Assembly: GCA_030710605.1 (NCBI GenBank)
Contig: CP092874.1
Coordinates: 40,000,164 to 40,064,163, forward strand
From: Cordylochernes scorpioides
Taxonomy: Eukaryota; Arthropoda; Arachnida; Pseudoscorpiones; Chernetidae
DNA length: 64,000 nt
Reading direction: 5' to 3'
The first letter of the stretch is position 1. Every line of letters begins with the position of its first letter. Both the position numbers and the translations under genes were made by a program. This document shows positions 43,651 through 54,684 of the stretch, in pieces. The notes beneath the pieces were generated by a model. That model worked only from the letters and a program-made list of their open reading frames with translations. It was not told the DNA's origin and did no database searches.

Positions 43651-44339
43651 CAGTTACAGGCAGTTACAGTTAGGTGGGGATCGGCGCTGGACGAAAAAAA
43701 AGGAGAGAAGTGTAGACCTGACGAATGAGAGTAAAAGGACATGTGAGTATTGAACTACTGTAAATGGTAAGTGAACAATCCTACTAAATTTAATTCATGT
43801 GGGCTAAAAAGCCCGCTTATAGAATAGAGATTTCCTGTCGCATTTAGTAAGTTTTTTTTTCTTTAATTTTTTTTTAGGTATAATATATTAAGTGTTTGTA
43901 GAGCTATGGCCTCGACTGTAGGATATGTTTGAAATATTTTTTTTTATTTTACTACTCGCTATATAAAATTTTTTTTAAATATATATACATCGATGAAATT
44001 AGAAGCAAAGAATTTTCTTGTATAGGATGGAACCTTTCACTTTTATTTTATTTTTTTTAACTCATGATATTGGAAAATTTTAGATATAATAAAATCCCAC
44101 ATGTGTTTTTCATCTCTCAGTTTGTGTCCATAGTATTTTATACTAAATTAAGCATACATATACCTTAAACCGAAAAAAAATTGAATATTCTGATAATCAC
44201 CAAAAGAAATTTATTCACCCAATGGTATTTCCCTAGATAGTCCCATTTATAAAACAATTAAACATGCCTATATATAAACATAGTGTTAACACATAAATCA
44301 GCTTCAGAAGTTTTTTTTTATGTATACATATATCGTTCG
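43651..44339. other. AT-rich stretch without recognised gene
   Basis: A short direct repeat (CAGTTACAGGCAGTTACAG) lies at about 43650-43670. Otherwise it is AT-rich, low-complexity sequence. Confidence 0.5.
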
Positions 44340-44840
44340 AAATTGTAAATGTAGTGGTTTTATATTCCGTCACATTAGAAACTGAGCCAACATTTTGTGT
44401 TTCTGTGTATTTGCCATTGTGTGTTTTTGTCAGTTTACCGATATTTTAATATAATTAGAAATCCTTTTGAAATATATTAAATAAGGCACATATCACTCGA
44501 GATTACAAGTACAGTAAATCTATACCTCGTCATACTGGAAACCAAACCAACGTTTTGCGTTTTTGTATATTTGCCATTGAATGTGTTTTTATCATTTTAC
44601 CGATATTTTAATATAATTGTAAATCCTTGTGAAATGTATTGGAATGGGGCATATATCGTTCGAAATTATAACACAGTGGATGTATATTTCGTCACGATAG
44701 AAATTGAGCTCACAGTGGCGCCCCACGTTGGACGCCAACGTTAGCTCAATTTCTAGCGTGACGAAATGTACATCCACTGTGCTATAATTTCGAACAATAT
44801 ATGCCCCATTCCAATATATTTCACAAGGATTTATAATTAT
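44340..44840. repeat. Tandem and inverted LTR-like units
   Basis: A unit of about 190 bp with TTTACCGATATTTTAATATA, GCACATATC.TTCGA and an AACC..AACGTTTTG segment appears at about 44340-44505 and again at 44505-44712. It then appears inverted from 44743 onward, continuing past the Copia insertion at 49258-49330. The centre (about 44712-44743) has GTGGCGCCCCACGTTGG, close to a retroelement primer-site style sequence. The arms pair as a large palindrome. Confidence 0.6.
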
Positions 44841-45079
44841 TGGAAATATTAACGAATGGCTCGTTAAAGCAGAGTGCCAATTGATTTATTGGAAATACAA
44901 GTTTAGAGACAATCAAAAGAGAGATAGAATGTTGGTTGTGATCAGCCAGCAGCTAGGCAGGCAGGGGTAGGTAGGTAGTGACGTCACATGGTATCACGTG
45001 CCACCGCCGGGCTGTACACGTGTCAAGGTCGACTTGGGATGAAAACAGCGACTCTATATAAATTTCACAATTTCTAACA
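44841..45079 (-). repeat. Copia 3' LTR
   Basis: 239 bp, TGGAAATATT...CTAACA on the + strand. On the minus strand TGTTAG is preceded by the polypurine run AAGAGGGAG. The TATA-like CTATATAAATTTC lies at about 45053-45065 on the + strand. Confidence 0.93.
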
Positions 45080-48000
45080 CTCCCTCTTGAAATTTATAAC
45101 GTTCAAGTTTTCCAGGAGCCGCCTGAAGTGTTTCGGTCCCAAAGGTTTCGTCAGGAGGTCAGCCGTCTGCTGAAGAGTGCTGACATATCTTGTGATCAGC
45201 TCACCATCTTCCTGTTTAGTACGAATGTAGTGATATCGTACATCAATGTGCTTCGTTCTCTTATGGAACTCGGGATTCTGCACTAGCTTTATGGCTGCTT
45301 GATTATCCATGTTGAGTACTGTGGGTCTGTCCATCTTAATCCCGATATCCTTAAGAAGTCTGCGTAGCCAGACCATTTCTTTAGTAGCAGCACAGGCAGC
45401 AATATATTCACTTTCTGTTGTCGAGAGGGCAACTGTCGATTGCTTTTGGCTTGACCATGAAACAGCACCATGGTTTAACATGAAGATGTAACCTGTAGTA
45501 CTTTTTCTTGAATCAATGTCCCTAGCATAATCGCTATCTGAGTAACCTGTTAACTCTTGATGGTTAGCGTACAATATTCCTAATTGTGGTGTTGCTTTCA
45601 AGTAGCGAAATACATTTTTAATTGCTGTCCAGTGTGTCTGTCCTGGGTTGTCAAGGTATTTACTTAACTGTGATGTCGCATAAGCTATGTCCGGTCTAGA
45701 AACAGTAGAGGCAAACATTAGTGAGCCTACGGCTTCTCTGTAAGGAAATTTTGGTGAATTTCCATTTCTATCTAAGTCTGGGCAATCAGCTTTAGTTAGG
45801 ACTGTACTCGGGTCCATGGGTACTGCTGCGGGTTTGCAATCAATCATGTTGAATTTATCTAAAATCTTGTTTATGTATGAAGATTGGTGGATATAGATCT
45901 TCGATCTATCCTCTGATTGTTCAATCTGAAGTCCTACGAAATAATCTGCATCTCTAGACGTTATATTGAACTCGTGAGATAGTTCCTGGACAATAGAATC
46001 GATATCGTCCTTGTTCCGAGACATGAGAAGTCCATCATCGACGTAAAGAGCAAGGATCATTTGAGTGTCGTTAATAGTTCCGGTAAAAACACATTGATCT
46101 GCATTAGATTGGAAAAAATTGTGTTTCTCTAAGAAGGATTTAAACTTCCTATTCCAATTTCTGGACGATTGTTTCAGTCCATATAGACTCTTTTGTAGTT
46201 TACAAACAAAATTGTGTCCTTGAGAGAAACCTTCTGGTTGTTCTAAGTATATGACTTCGTCTAGATCACCATATAAAAATGCAGTCTTTACGTCAAATTG
46301 TTTTAAGAACATTCTTTCTGATGCCGCGTTTGCTAGTAACACTCGAAGTGAATCATATCTGACAACAGGACTGAAGGTGTCGAAATAGTCTACGTTCTTC
46401 CTTTGTGTGTAACCCTTAGCTACAAGTCTAGCCTTAAATTTAGGTACCGTAGAGTTGGGATGGGATTTTAGCTTATAAACCCATTTACTTCCTATTGGCT
46501 TATATCCGTCTGGTAGGGTTTCGAGTGACCATGTGTTATTAGATTCTAACGCTTTTATTTCTTCTTTCATTGCATCCAACCATTTTTCGGCATTTGGACT
46601 TTCCATAGCATCTTTATAGGTTGAAGGCTCATCGACAAAATGGTAGTTACAAGAATCTGCTTTCTTTTTAGATCGAGTTATCATCGGGTGGAATCCCGAT
46701 GGCGTGGGAAACCCTAGCGCTGCAGGTGATTCATCCTCGGTTGTTTGTGCTGCCGGCGGGTCAAAGTCAATATTAACTGGGATGAAATTTTCTCCCTCTA
46801 GTTCGCAATGTCGGAGCTTTGTCTCGTTAAAAGTAACATCTTTAGAGATAGAAATCTTTCTAGTAGAAGGGTTCCAGAGTCGAAAGTTAGTGCATGTTTT
46901 ATCGTACCCTAAGAAAATCATCTTTTGTGATTTCTTATCCCATTTCCTTCTACGTTCTTTAGGTGTATGCAACCATGCTTCACAGCCGAAAATCTTTAGA
47001 TTATACAAACTAACTTTTCTTCCGAAAAAGAGTTCATAGGGTGTGGTATCGGGAGCTTGTTTAGTGAAGGTTCGGTTTAGAATGAAGGTTGCAGTATTGC
47101 AAGCTTCTGCCCAAAGTTCTTCGGGAAGATTTCGTGCGCACAGCATCGATCGAGCTGCTTCGACAATAGTTCTATTGTCTCGTTCTACGCGCCCTATCTG
47201 TTCGTGAATATATGGAGCTGACAATTCATGCACTATTCCGAACTTTCTGCAAGTATTTGTGAAAGCTTTACTGGTATATTCTAGTGCATTATCGGTTCTA
47301 ATCACTTTAATTTTATTGCCTGTTTGATTATAACTGAATCTAGCAAAGTTTTCAAATTTGTGTAAAATATCGGATTTGTGTCTAATGAAATCTATATGGC
47401 GAAAGCCACTGGAATAATCTTTGAATAAAATGAAATAAAGTGATCCTCCTATTGATTGTGTTGGCATAGGGCCGCAGATATCACTTAGAATGAACTCACC
47501 AGGATTGTACTCCTTTGTTTCAGACAAATGACTAGGCTTTCTGTGAGCTTTTCCTTCTTGGCAGCCTTGACAGAAGAAATCGTCTTCTTTTATGTCCTCG
47601 GGTTGCAAACCGTTGATCAATCCTTTCTTGGCCATTTCTCGAATAGTGCTGAGTGAGATGTGTGCTAGTCTTTCGTGCCACAGTTGGAGGTTGTTGATCT
47701 TTGCAGAAAATCCTTGTGAAGATGAAGTAACTCGGAACATCATCTTGTAGAGCCCATCTTGGCGTTGTCCAACTGCTTTCAGATCTTTTCTTGAGTAGAT
47801 GCGCAGCTCATCCTTGTCGATGTCTACTCGGTATCCCTTTTCAGTGCACACTCCCAGGCTGAACAAATTTTTCTTGAGCTTCGAAGAGTAGAGCACATTC
47901 CTGATTGATGTTGCAATCCATTCTCCATTCACCAGGGCAAGGATTTCAATGTCACCTGTACCTTCTGCAAGGACGGAAGTGTTGTCTCCAAGGTATATTC

Positions 48001-48946
48001 TATGATCGTTGTGGATCGGAGTGAAGGACTTGAACCAATCACGTCGGAAGGTCATACTGCAGCTTGCTCCGCTGTCTGCCCACCATACGTCGCAATCATT
48101 CCACTTTAGGATGGTATCAGCGTTGAAATTTTTATAATCATAATCTCCTGCTTGGTTCTTCCGCTTCTCGTTTTTCTTCTGCTGGTCGGCAATCCGTTTT
48201 CGACATTCCCGTGACCAATGACCAATCTTGTGACAATAATGGCATTCAGTCTTTTTCTTTAGTTCTGATATCTTTCCTGAATCAGTCTTCTTTATGTTGT
48301 CTTCTTTGATTCTTGGTTTAGTCTGTTGGTAGAATGCTGTACCTTGCGAGGAATCGGCCTGCTGGTTTCTACATTCTTCAATCAGAAGACGTGCTGATAA
48401 GTTCTCTAGAGTCTGCGTAATCGGCGCTTGAGACTCCCATGCTGGAATGAAATACCGCATGATCGAAGGAAGAGAGTTTATTATCTTTGCCACTTTCTGG
48501 TCATCTGTAATCGTTCCTCCTGCATCCTGAATTCTTGCACTAAGATTTTCAATCTTGGCGATATAGCTGCTGACATCCTCTGATGACGACATTCGGGCGT
48601 CAAAAAATTGTTGCCACAACATGCCAATTGCGATCTCTGATCTCTGTTCGTGGATGGACATGAGCCTTGTCCACATTTGAGCGGCAGTTTTACAGGACAT
48701 CAAAGGTTCTAGAAATCTTAATTCGAGTGCCTGTGATATAAGCATTCGGGCTTTGATATCTTTGGCGTGCCATGCATCCTGTATAGCAGAGGTAGCGTCA
48801 CTTACCTCTGGTTTGATTTCTTTGCCGTCCACGATATCCAAAAGTTGATTTTGCTCTAATAGTAGTCGGAACTGAAATTTCCAAAGGGAGAAGTTTTCGC
48901 CTTTGAACTGGCGGACTTGATTCTCAAGGTGCGTCATATTTAGCAC
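45074..48946 (-). CDS. Copia gag-pol polyprotein
   Basis: The polyprotein is 1290 residues in one frame. Gag has a zinc knuckle CHYCHKIGHWSREC at 235-248. The protease DSGAS is at 291-295. The integrase has an HHCC cluster (H424, H429, C459, C462) and a catalytic triad at about D489 (SDICGPM), D552 (RTDNALE) and E589. The reverse transcriptase has YVDD at 968-971. RNase H follows with YSDSDYARD and TESEYIA. Order (protease, integrase, RT, RNase H) is that of Ty1/Copia. All catalytic residues are present. The stop codon TAG lies inside the 3' LTR. Two Met codons lie close together at the start (residues 1 and 4); either could be used. Confidence 0.95.
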   Translation of the reverse strand: MLNMTHLENQVRQFKGENFSLWKFQFRLLLEQNQLLDIVDGKEIKPEVSDATSAIQDAWHAKDIKARMLISQALELRFLEPLMSCKTAAQMWTRLMSIHEQRSEIAIGMLWQQFFDARMSSSEDVSSYIAKIENLSARIQDAGGTITDDQKVAKIINSLPSIMRYFIPAWESQAPITQTLENLSARLLIEECRNQQADSSQGTAFYQQTKPRIKEDNIKKTDSGKISELKKKTECHYCHKIGHWSRECRKRIADQQKKNEKRKNQAGDYDYKNFNADTILKWNDCDVWWADSGASCSMTFRRDWFKSFTPIHNDHRIYLGDNTSVLAEGTGDIEILALVNGEWIATSIRNVLYSSKLKKNLFSLGVCTEKGYRVDIDKDELRIYSRKDLKAVGQRQDGLYKMMFRVTSSSQGFSAKINNLQLWHERLAHISLSTIREMAKKGLINGLQPEDIKEDDFFCQGCQEGKAHRKPSHLSETKEYNPGEFILSDICGPMPTQSIGGSLYFILFKDYSSGFRHIDFIRHKSDILHKFENFARFSYNQTGNKIKVIRTDNALEYTSKAFTNTCRKFGIVHELSAPYIHEQIGRVERDNRTIVEAARSMLCARNLPEELWAEACNTATFILNRTFTKQAPDTTPYELFFGRKVSLYNLKIFGCEAWLHTPKERRRKWDKKSQKMIFLGYDKTCTNFRLWNPSTRKISISKDVTFNETKLRHCELEGENFIPVNIDFDPPAAQTTEDESPAALGFPTPSGFHPMITRSKKKADSCNYHFVDEPSTYKDAMESPNAEKWLDAMKEEIKALESNNTWSLETLPDGYKPIGSKWVYKLKSHPNSTVPKFKARLVAKGYTQRKNVDYFDTFSPVVRYDSLRVLLANAASERMFLKQFDVKTAFLYGDLDEVIYLEQPEGFSQGHNFVCKLQKSLYGLKQSSRNWNRKFKSFLEKHNFFQSNADQCVFTGTINDTQMILALYVDDGLLMSRNKDDIDSIVQELSHEFNITSRDADYFVGLQIEQSEDRSKIYIHQSSYINKILDKFNMIDCKPAAVPMDPSTVLTKADCPDLDRNGNSPKFPYREAVGSLMFASTVSRPDIAYATSQLSKYLDNPGQTHWTAIKNVFRYLKATPQLGILYANHQELTGYSDSDYARDIDSRKSTTGYIFMLNHGAVSWSSQKQSTVALSTTESEYIAACAATKEMVWLRRLLKDIGIKMDRPTVLNMDNQAAIKLVQNPEFHKRTKHIDVRYHYIRTKQEDGELITRYVSTLQQTADLLTKPLGPKHFRRLLENLNVINFKREC

Positions 48947-49000
48947 GAGTTAGGCTTAGCAGTTTCACTTTAGGTTTGCTTCTTCAAATTTGGGGCGTAG

Positions 49001-49018
49001 TCAGGACCCATAACCTAT
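49001..49018 (-). other. Copia primer binding site of half-tRNA-iMet type
   Basis: Directly after the 5' LTR the minus strand reads ATAGGTTATGGGTCCTGA. Drosophila copia primes from an internal fragment of initiator tRNA-Met whose anticodon arm contains CCCATAACC, and the complement GGTTATGGG is present here. Confidence 0.7.
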
Positions 49019-49257
49019 TGGAAATATTAACGAATGGCTCGTTAAAGCAGAGTGCCAATTGATTTATTGGAAATACAAGTTTAGAGACAATCAAAAGAGA
49101 GATAGAATGTTGGTTGTGATCAGCCAGCAGCTAGGCAGGCAGGGGTAGGTAGGTAGTGACGTCACATGGTATCACGTGCCACCGCCGGGCTGTACACGTG
49201 TCAAGGTCGACTTGGGATGAAAACAGCGACTCTATATAAATTTCACAATTTCTAACA
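49019..49257 (-). repeat. Copia 5' LTR
   Basis: 239 bp, identical by eye to 44841-45079. As the 5' LTR on the minus strand it drives gag-pol. Confidence 0.93.
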
Positions 49258-49681
49258 ATAATTATATAAAAATATCGGTAGAATGATAAAAGCACACAAT
49301 AGTAAACACACAAAAACAAAACCAATATATGATTAATAGGTTTATAAAGGCTTAAAAAAAAAGAACTTCGTTCAAACCATATGTAAATATACTCAAATCT
49401 AGAAATTTAGATAATGAACTAAAGTTCCATTTTATGTGAGGTCTAACTCTCCATATCACAACATAATATTGAGGATAAACCCTAAAGTGAATAAAAAAAT
49501 TGAAATAATAATATGACATTTGATCTTTAATCCAAGGTTTCTTTATAAACTCAACATATGAGAATCTTACATTTGAGTAAAGGGTATTGAGGCTGACTCG
49601 ACTATCACCTTTACAACTTTGAATTCCTGTTGTAAGGTCGCCACTTATGAACACAAAGAAACATCAAGATATACATGTATA
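49258..49681. other. Remainder of the inverted LTR-like unit, then unassigned sequence
   Basis: 49258-49330 completes the right arm of the palindromic repeat split by Copia (AAAAATATCGGTAGAATGAT). The rest to 49681 shows no gene. Confidence 0.55.
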
Positions 49682-50531
49682 TGGTAATTTAAACCAACAA
49701 CCCTATATTGTATAATACTTATAACAATATTGTCATGTTGTATATTGAATCACATCTATAAATAATTATACGCATTTTGACATGTGTCATTGCATCACCA
49801 TATGTAATGTACTTTGTACAAACTGAGGATGAATAAATAAAACTATGTAATAGATTAAGAGCTGAGTTAAAGCAAGATTGAGAAGTTCAAAAACGTCTAA
49901 AATCGAGACAACCTTAAAGGAATTGGCAGCCCGTCGCCATTAAGGTCTAAGGGTGCAGAATGCCGCAGACGTCCAAAGTCCACATTCTCAGACATCTCCA
50001 ACCCCCCCCCCCTCCTAGGGAATGGTATATAAAAACCTCGGTTTTAGCCGAGCTTATTTAGTTAGGCAGACAGTCACTTCACCGTCGGCGTGAGCCCTTG
50101 TTGGTCGCAGCCAGGTCCACGTCATCGCTATGTAAAACAGTAAGAACTTCTTCTAACTCCATCTTGCTCTTAGCTCGACTTTTATCTGTTCATGTAACTT
50201 GCCTACTACAACTGTGTCTCTTCGTTTTTGTGTGTGTGGACATTCCCAAGCTTTCCACTTTGCCTCGACCACGACTGCCTGTACTCTGTGAGAACTGTTA
50301 AAGGTCCTCCAAGGTGCAGAGAGGTACTGGAAAACTCTCCACGCCCTGACTGTCCCTCTCGGTTACTACAGGTTTGACCCTCGGTTACCACAGCCATAGC
50401 GAGAGTCGACAGGATCCCTCATCACAGATAAGTCGACAGGACCATATCACAATCAAGTCGACAGGAACTCTTATCACAGTTAGAGTCGACAGGATCTCAT
50501 CACAGATAAGTCGACAGCACCTCATATCTCA
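49682..50531 (+). repeat. Left 850-bp LTR
   Basis: It has a core-promoter layout: TATATAAAAACC at about 50027, then TTAGTTAGGCAGACAGTCAC about 25-30 bp downstream as a likely start region. The last 130 bp hold five copies of AGTCGACAG separated by TCATCACAG-type spacers. The 67-codon frame at 50098-50301 occurs identically in both LTRs but resembles nothing and is probably chance. Confidence 0.8.
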
Positions 50532-53500
50532 GAAGAGCCGAAAGGATGACCAAAGCGAAGGAGACCACAACGAAGAAGGTAAGAAGCCTGTCCAGATAGA
50601 AGCGAGGAAGAGCAAAGATGGAGGAACCAACACGCCATTCCAACGAAACGACTGAGCAATCTCTCCCCCAACAAGAGACTATATTTCAGGAGCAAGCTGT
50701 CAACCCCCCAACGACACAGCCGAAAATCCCGTAAAATAAGCCGGTGATAAGTTTCCCACCTTCGGCCTTGCAACACAACCACCTTCCAGACGACATGCCG
50801 CCGTCACCAAACAGAAGTTACAAGCTTCTACAAGTCCTACATGGAGCGTCTTCCGCGTCATCAGGACAACAACCAAAGACCAATTCTCCTGACTGAACAA
50901 TCCTCAAAACTGTAAGTTTTAAAAACCTACATAACTTTCTCCTCATGCTCACAACTTGATTCTCCATAAATTTAATGTTTATTTTCACTGTAATCATTTT
51001 AAAATCAAATTTTACCATTTTTATATCATTTCAATCCAAATTCAAATTTTTTTACACCCTCATTTATCAATTTTTACTTTATTTTAAGCAATTTATAAAT
51101 TTTAATTCATTAGTTTGAATTTTACATTAAAAAATCATTATTTTTTAATTACTCGAATCATAATTCTAAACTTATTTGTGTGTTTTTCTTAATATATTAT
51201 TTTTATACCAAAAACACCAATTTCTTAATCAAATACTCAAAACTTTACAAAATTCATTGTTATGTTCACTATTGTATGTAAACGCCCCATTCAAATTATA
51301 AGTCACTATCACGCAATTTCCCTTTTACAAGGATAATTTTCGCACTACCATAATCAACGATATATTCAAATTTTAATAAACATAGGTGAAACGCGTTTTT
51401 TTTTAAATTACAAAAATCGAAAGATACAATATCTTCAAAATCACAACTAGAAAAGTAACTACCTTTTCCAAAACAAGTTAAAAATAAAAATCCCATCAAC
51501 TACCACGCCAGTAGCTAAATTAAGTCACAGTCTTCCAAAACTATTACAATCGTTAAATTCCAACATAGCTACACTCCCTCGTTCTTTTCTTTTTACATGC
51601 ATAATTATTAATAATTCACACATCTCTCTCAACAAACTCCAACACACTTTCTCATCACTTTCTCCAATTGGCCACCATCTATTAGCGCGCGACTTAGCAA
51701 CAAATCAATCTCGAGCCACACAAGCTCCATATCGTCCCCACTAAACGTGCCACATCCACTAACATCCAAAATATCTCGATGTGTTTTGTACAACTATCAC
51801 CCATGACTTAGTAAATTTGTTATTCATGGTGAAACAAGTTAGATGCTGTACCAAAAACAAAGACTTTACTTGACACCCTTCCATTCAATTCACTCACTCA
51901 TGTCACACAGCGCATCACAACAATTTTTCTCACTTAACAGGCCACAAAGACGCCTTCATGCCTGTGATACCTCACCCCAAAGCGTGTCCACGTCGAAAGT
52001 CGCATTTTTACTCACATCTAAACCTAATAACATTTTTACAAAGTCCGCAACAACGTCGAAACACAACACTTACGAACACAGAGAAAACTACCTCTTTCAA
52101 ATACACCCTATAACTGCCAACAAGCTTCCACCACTCTCAAAGGGAGTTTAACCAGCAAATCAGTACCCTAACGTACATTCAAACCCTCAAAACTGTACTA
52201 CAACAAGGATTTCCAAAACGTCTGTTATCTGACAGAGCGCCCGCTTTTACTTCAGAAAAATTCCGTAAATTTCTAATAACACATGGTATACAACCCCTAC
52301 TCACCACAAACAAAACCCACAGCGAATGTCTCAAGATGTATATCTCAATGAATTCAATCATTTGACTCCAGATATCTTAGAGATGCAACTATTCCGAATT
52401 ATACCGCCTCAAACTTCCCAGACAGAGAGTCATAAAAATACCGGATTGATAGACTAAACAACTCGAGACCATGCCGCGTCACCTAAATCCATTGACACAC
52501 TCCCCCCTTACTCGCCTCCAATAAATTAAGGCCGTGTCCTATACATTCATTTATTCCACACATTTTACTACATGAAACAAGAAATACTAAACCTTCATCT
52601 ATTCATTGTAATAATCTTTAATTATATTCTGTTTTTTGTATAAAATATTTTATTTTTATTTTTTTTCCTTTCAATTATATAATCACAAGTTTCTAATCCA
52701 ACATTATTTTTAAAAAAAAATCAATTTTACTTTTATTTTTCATAATATTATTTTAGTATTACAAAAGATTTATTTGTTGTCAAAAATCACTTTAATTCTT
52801 CATTATTATTACTTTTATATATTGATTGTTTGATTTTATCCACTTAAACTTTATTCAACACACACTACAATGATATTTCTATATTTTATTAATTTTATAT
52901 TTGTTTTTATACCTTAAATAATATAAACATGTTTATCATCAACTATTGGGCATACAACAATCTATTTCTCTTACCACTTCAGTGCACTTTTCACTGCTAT
53001 TTAAACCAATGCTTCACATCAACGTAGAAAAACGATTGTACTGCTTGACAATTATTTTTGATTTCGTAATTTCAACAAACTCATTGAACATAGTTCCCCA
53101 GATTTAAAAATCCTAACTTCTGGCTTGAACACGTTTCAAAAGTTTATTTCAATCATCCCTTGAGCATAATCACCAACGCAAGCACAAAGCGTTCACAACT
53201 CACAATTTTTTTTAGCTCTAGCGGACCACAATCAACCTTTTATTTTAAGTCAAGTCAGATCACCTACTGTCGCTACAACAATTCTACTTAACGCATGGCA
53301 CTCCATTTCACCCCTTTCAATCATATTAATGAACAACTTTTTCTTCAACAACCTTTCAACCCAATAGCCCTACAATTGTGACAAAGCACTGTAACCCTTA
53401 TACAGGATCACAGGTGAAACATTGCCTAGGAAGACGATCAAGTCTATATCCTCGCTTTGCACCTGGACCTAAGTATTTGATTGCATGTGTAATACCTACA

Positions 53501-53827
53501 ATTGCTTATTCTTTAACCCCTAACCCTTTCCAACGCCCGTCAACAATCTCTTAGAACATGATTTTATTTTTATCATCATTATTTTTTTATCAAACAAAGG
53601 TTTATCTGAATTTCTCTTTTATAATGAATATCATAACTTTTAAATATTAAACATAAGTTGTATTTTTTATAATTTGCAGATATATCCAAACAAAACATCT
53701 TGTTATAGGCCTTTTTAACCCTCACAGTTTAAATTAATCAAAATAAAATTTAATTACTTACCTGTGTTAGAGAGGCTTTACCCATTTAAAAAACCCGGAT
53801 AAACCCTTTACTCCCGGGGCTCATCTA
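50532..53827 (+). other. Interior of the LTR element
   Basis: AT-rich and nearly devoid of coding capacity. Right after the LTR an open stretch (GAAGAGCCGAAAGG onward to about 50655) has a C/A-rich composition that could be a packaging leader. No TGG-type primer site is evident. Just before the right LTR the sequence reads CCCGGGGCTCATC, with no clean polypurine tract. Confidence 0.55.
52171..52362 (+). pseudogene. Ty3-type integrase core relic
   Basis: A 64-codon open segment reads TYIQTLKTVLQQGFPKRLLS, then DRAPAFTSEKFRKFLITHGI and QPLLTT. The SDRAPAFTSEKF block is the second catalytic Asp region of retroviral-type integrases; the following GI-Q-LTT strand is typical. The flanking DDE residues are lost in frame breaks. 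It is the only sign that the element descends from Ty3/Gypsy. Confidence 0.65.
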
Positions 53828-54684
53828 TGGTAATTTAAACCAACAACCCTATATTGTATAATACTTATAACAATATTGTCATGTTGTATATTGAATCACA
53901 TCTATAAATAATTATACGCATTTTGACATGTGTCATTGCATCACCATATGTAATGTACTTTGTACAAACTGAGGATGAATAAATAAAACTATGTAATAGA
54001 TTAAGAGCTGAGTTAAAGCAAGACTGAGAAGTTCAAAAACGTCTAAAATCGAGACAACCTTAAAGGAATTGGCAGCCCGTCGCCATTAAGGTCTAAGGGT
54101 GCAGAATGCCGCAGACGTCTAAAGTCCACATTCTCAGACATCTCCAACCCCCCCCCCCCCTCCCCTCCTCGGGAATGGTATATAAAAACCTCGGTTTTAG
54201 CCGAGCTTATTTAGTTAGGCAGACAGTCACTTCACCGTCGGCGTGAGCCCTTGTTGGTCGCAGCCAGGTCCACGTCATCGCTATGTAAAACAGTAAGAAC
54301 TTCTTCTAACTCCATCTTGCTCTTAGCTCGACTTTTATCTGTTCATGTAACTTGCCTACTACAACTGTGTCTCTTCGTTTTTGTGTGTGTGGACATTCCC
54401 AAGCTTTCCACTTTGCCTCGACCACGACTGCCTGTACTCTGTGAGAACTGTTAAAGGTCCTCCAAGGTGCAGAGAGGTACTGGAAAACTCTCCACGCCCT
54501 GACTGTCCCTCTCGGTTACTACAGGTTTGACCCTCGGTTACCACAGCCATAGCGAGAGTCGACAGGATCCCTCATCACAGATAAGTCGACAGGACCATAT
54601 CACAATCAAGTCGACAGGAACTCTTATCACAGTTAGAGTCGACAGGATCTCATCACAGATAAGTCGACAGCACCTCATATCTCA
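53828..54684 (+). repeat. Right ~857-bp LTR
   Basis: Matches the left LTR with only a few substitutions (for example AAGACTGAG versus AAGATTGAG; GTCTAAAG versus GTCCAAAG) and a longer C-tract at about 54148-54160. Confidence 0.8.

Larger units (their letters stand above)
44841..49257 (-). mobile_element. Copia LTR retrotransposon, apparently intact
   Basis: This 4.4-kb element reads on the minus strand with 239-bp LTRs at both ends that look identical, TG..CA termini, and one continuous gag-pol frame. It has a primer site next to the 5' LTR and a polypurine run at the 3' LTR. An ATAATTAT direct repeat flanks it (44833-44840 and 49258-49265). Identical LTRs and an unbroken frame indicate a very recent insertion that may still be mobile. 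Confidence 0.93.
49682..54684 (+). mobile_element. LTR retrotransposon with young LTRs and decayed interior
   Basis: Direct repeats of about 850 bp (49682-50531 and 53828-54684) with TG..CA ends enclose 3.3 kb. The LTRs differ at only a few positions plus the length of a C-tract. The interior has no frame over about 100 codons, and the only recognisable protein relic is a Ty3-type integrase piece at 52171-52362. TGTATA flanks both sides (49676-49681, 54685-54690); ATGTA with slightly shifted ends is equally possible. Orientation follows a TATA box inside the LTR. Confidence 0.8.

Noticed and set aside
50098..50301. Identical 67-codon frames in both LTRs as a possible accessory gene
   Set aside because: Identity is expected because LTRs are duplicates; the frame overlaps the promoter/leader region and resembles nothing.
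50404..50531. Regular AGTCGACAG repeats considered as a CRISPR-like array
   Set aside because: Irregular spacers in a eukaryotic LTR, present identically in both LTRs.
49682..54684. Interpretation of the 850-bp repeats as a simple segmental duplication
   Set aside because: TG..CA ends, a TATA promoter, a flanking short direct repeat and an integrase relic between them fit an LTR element better.
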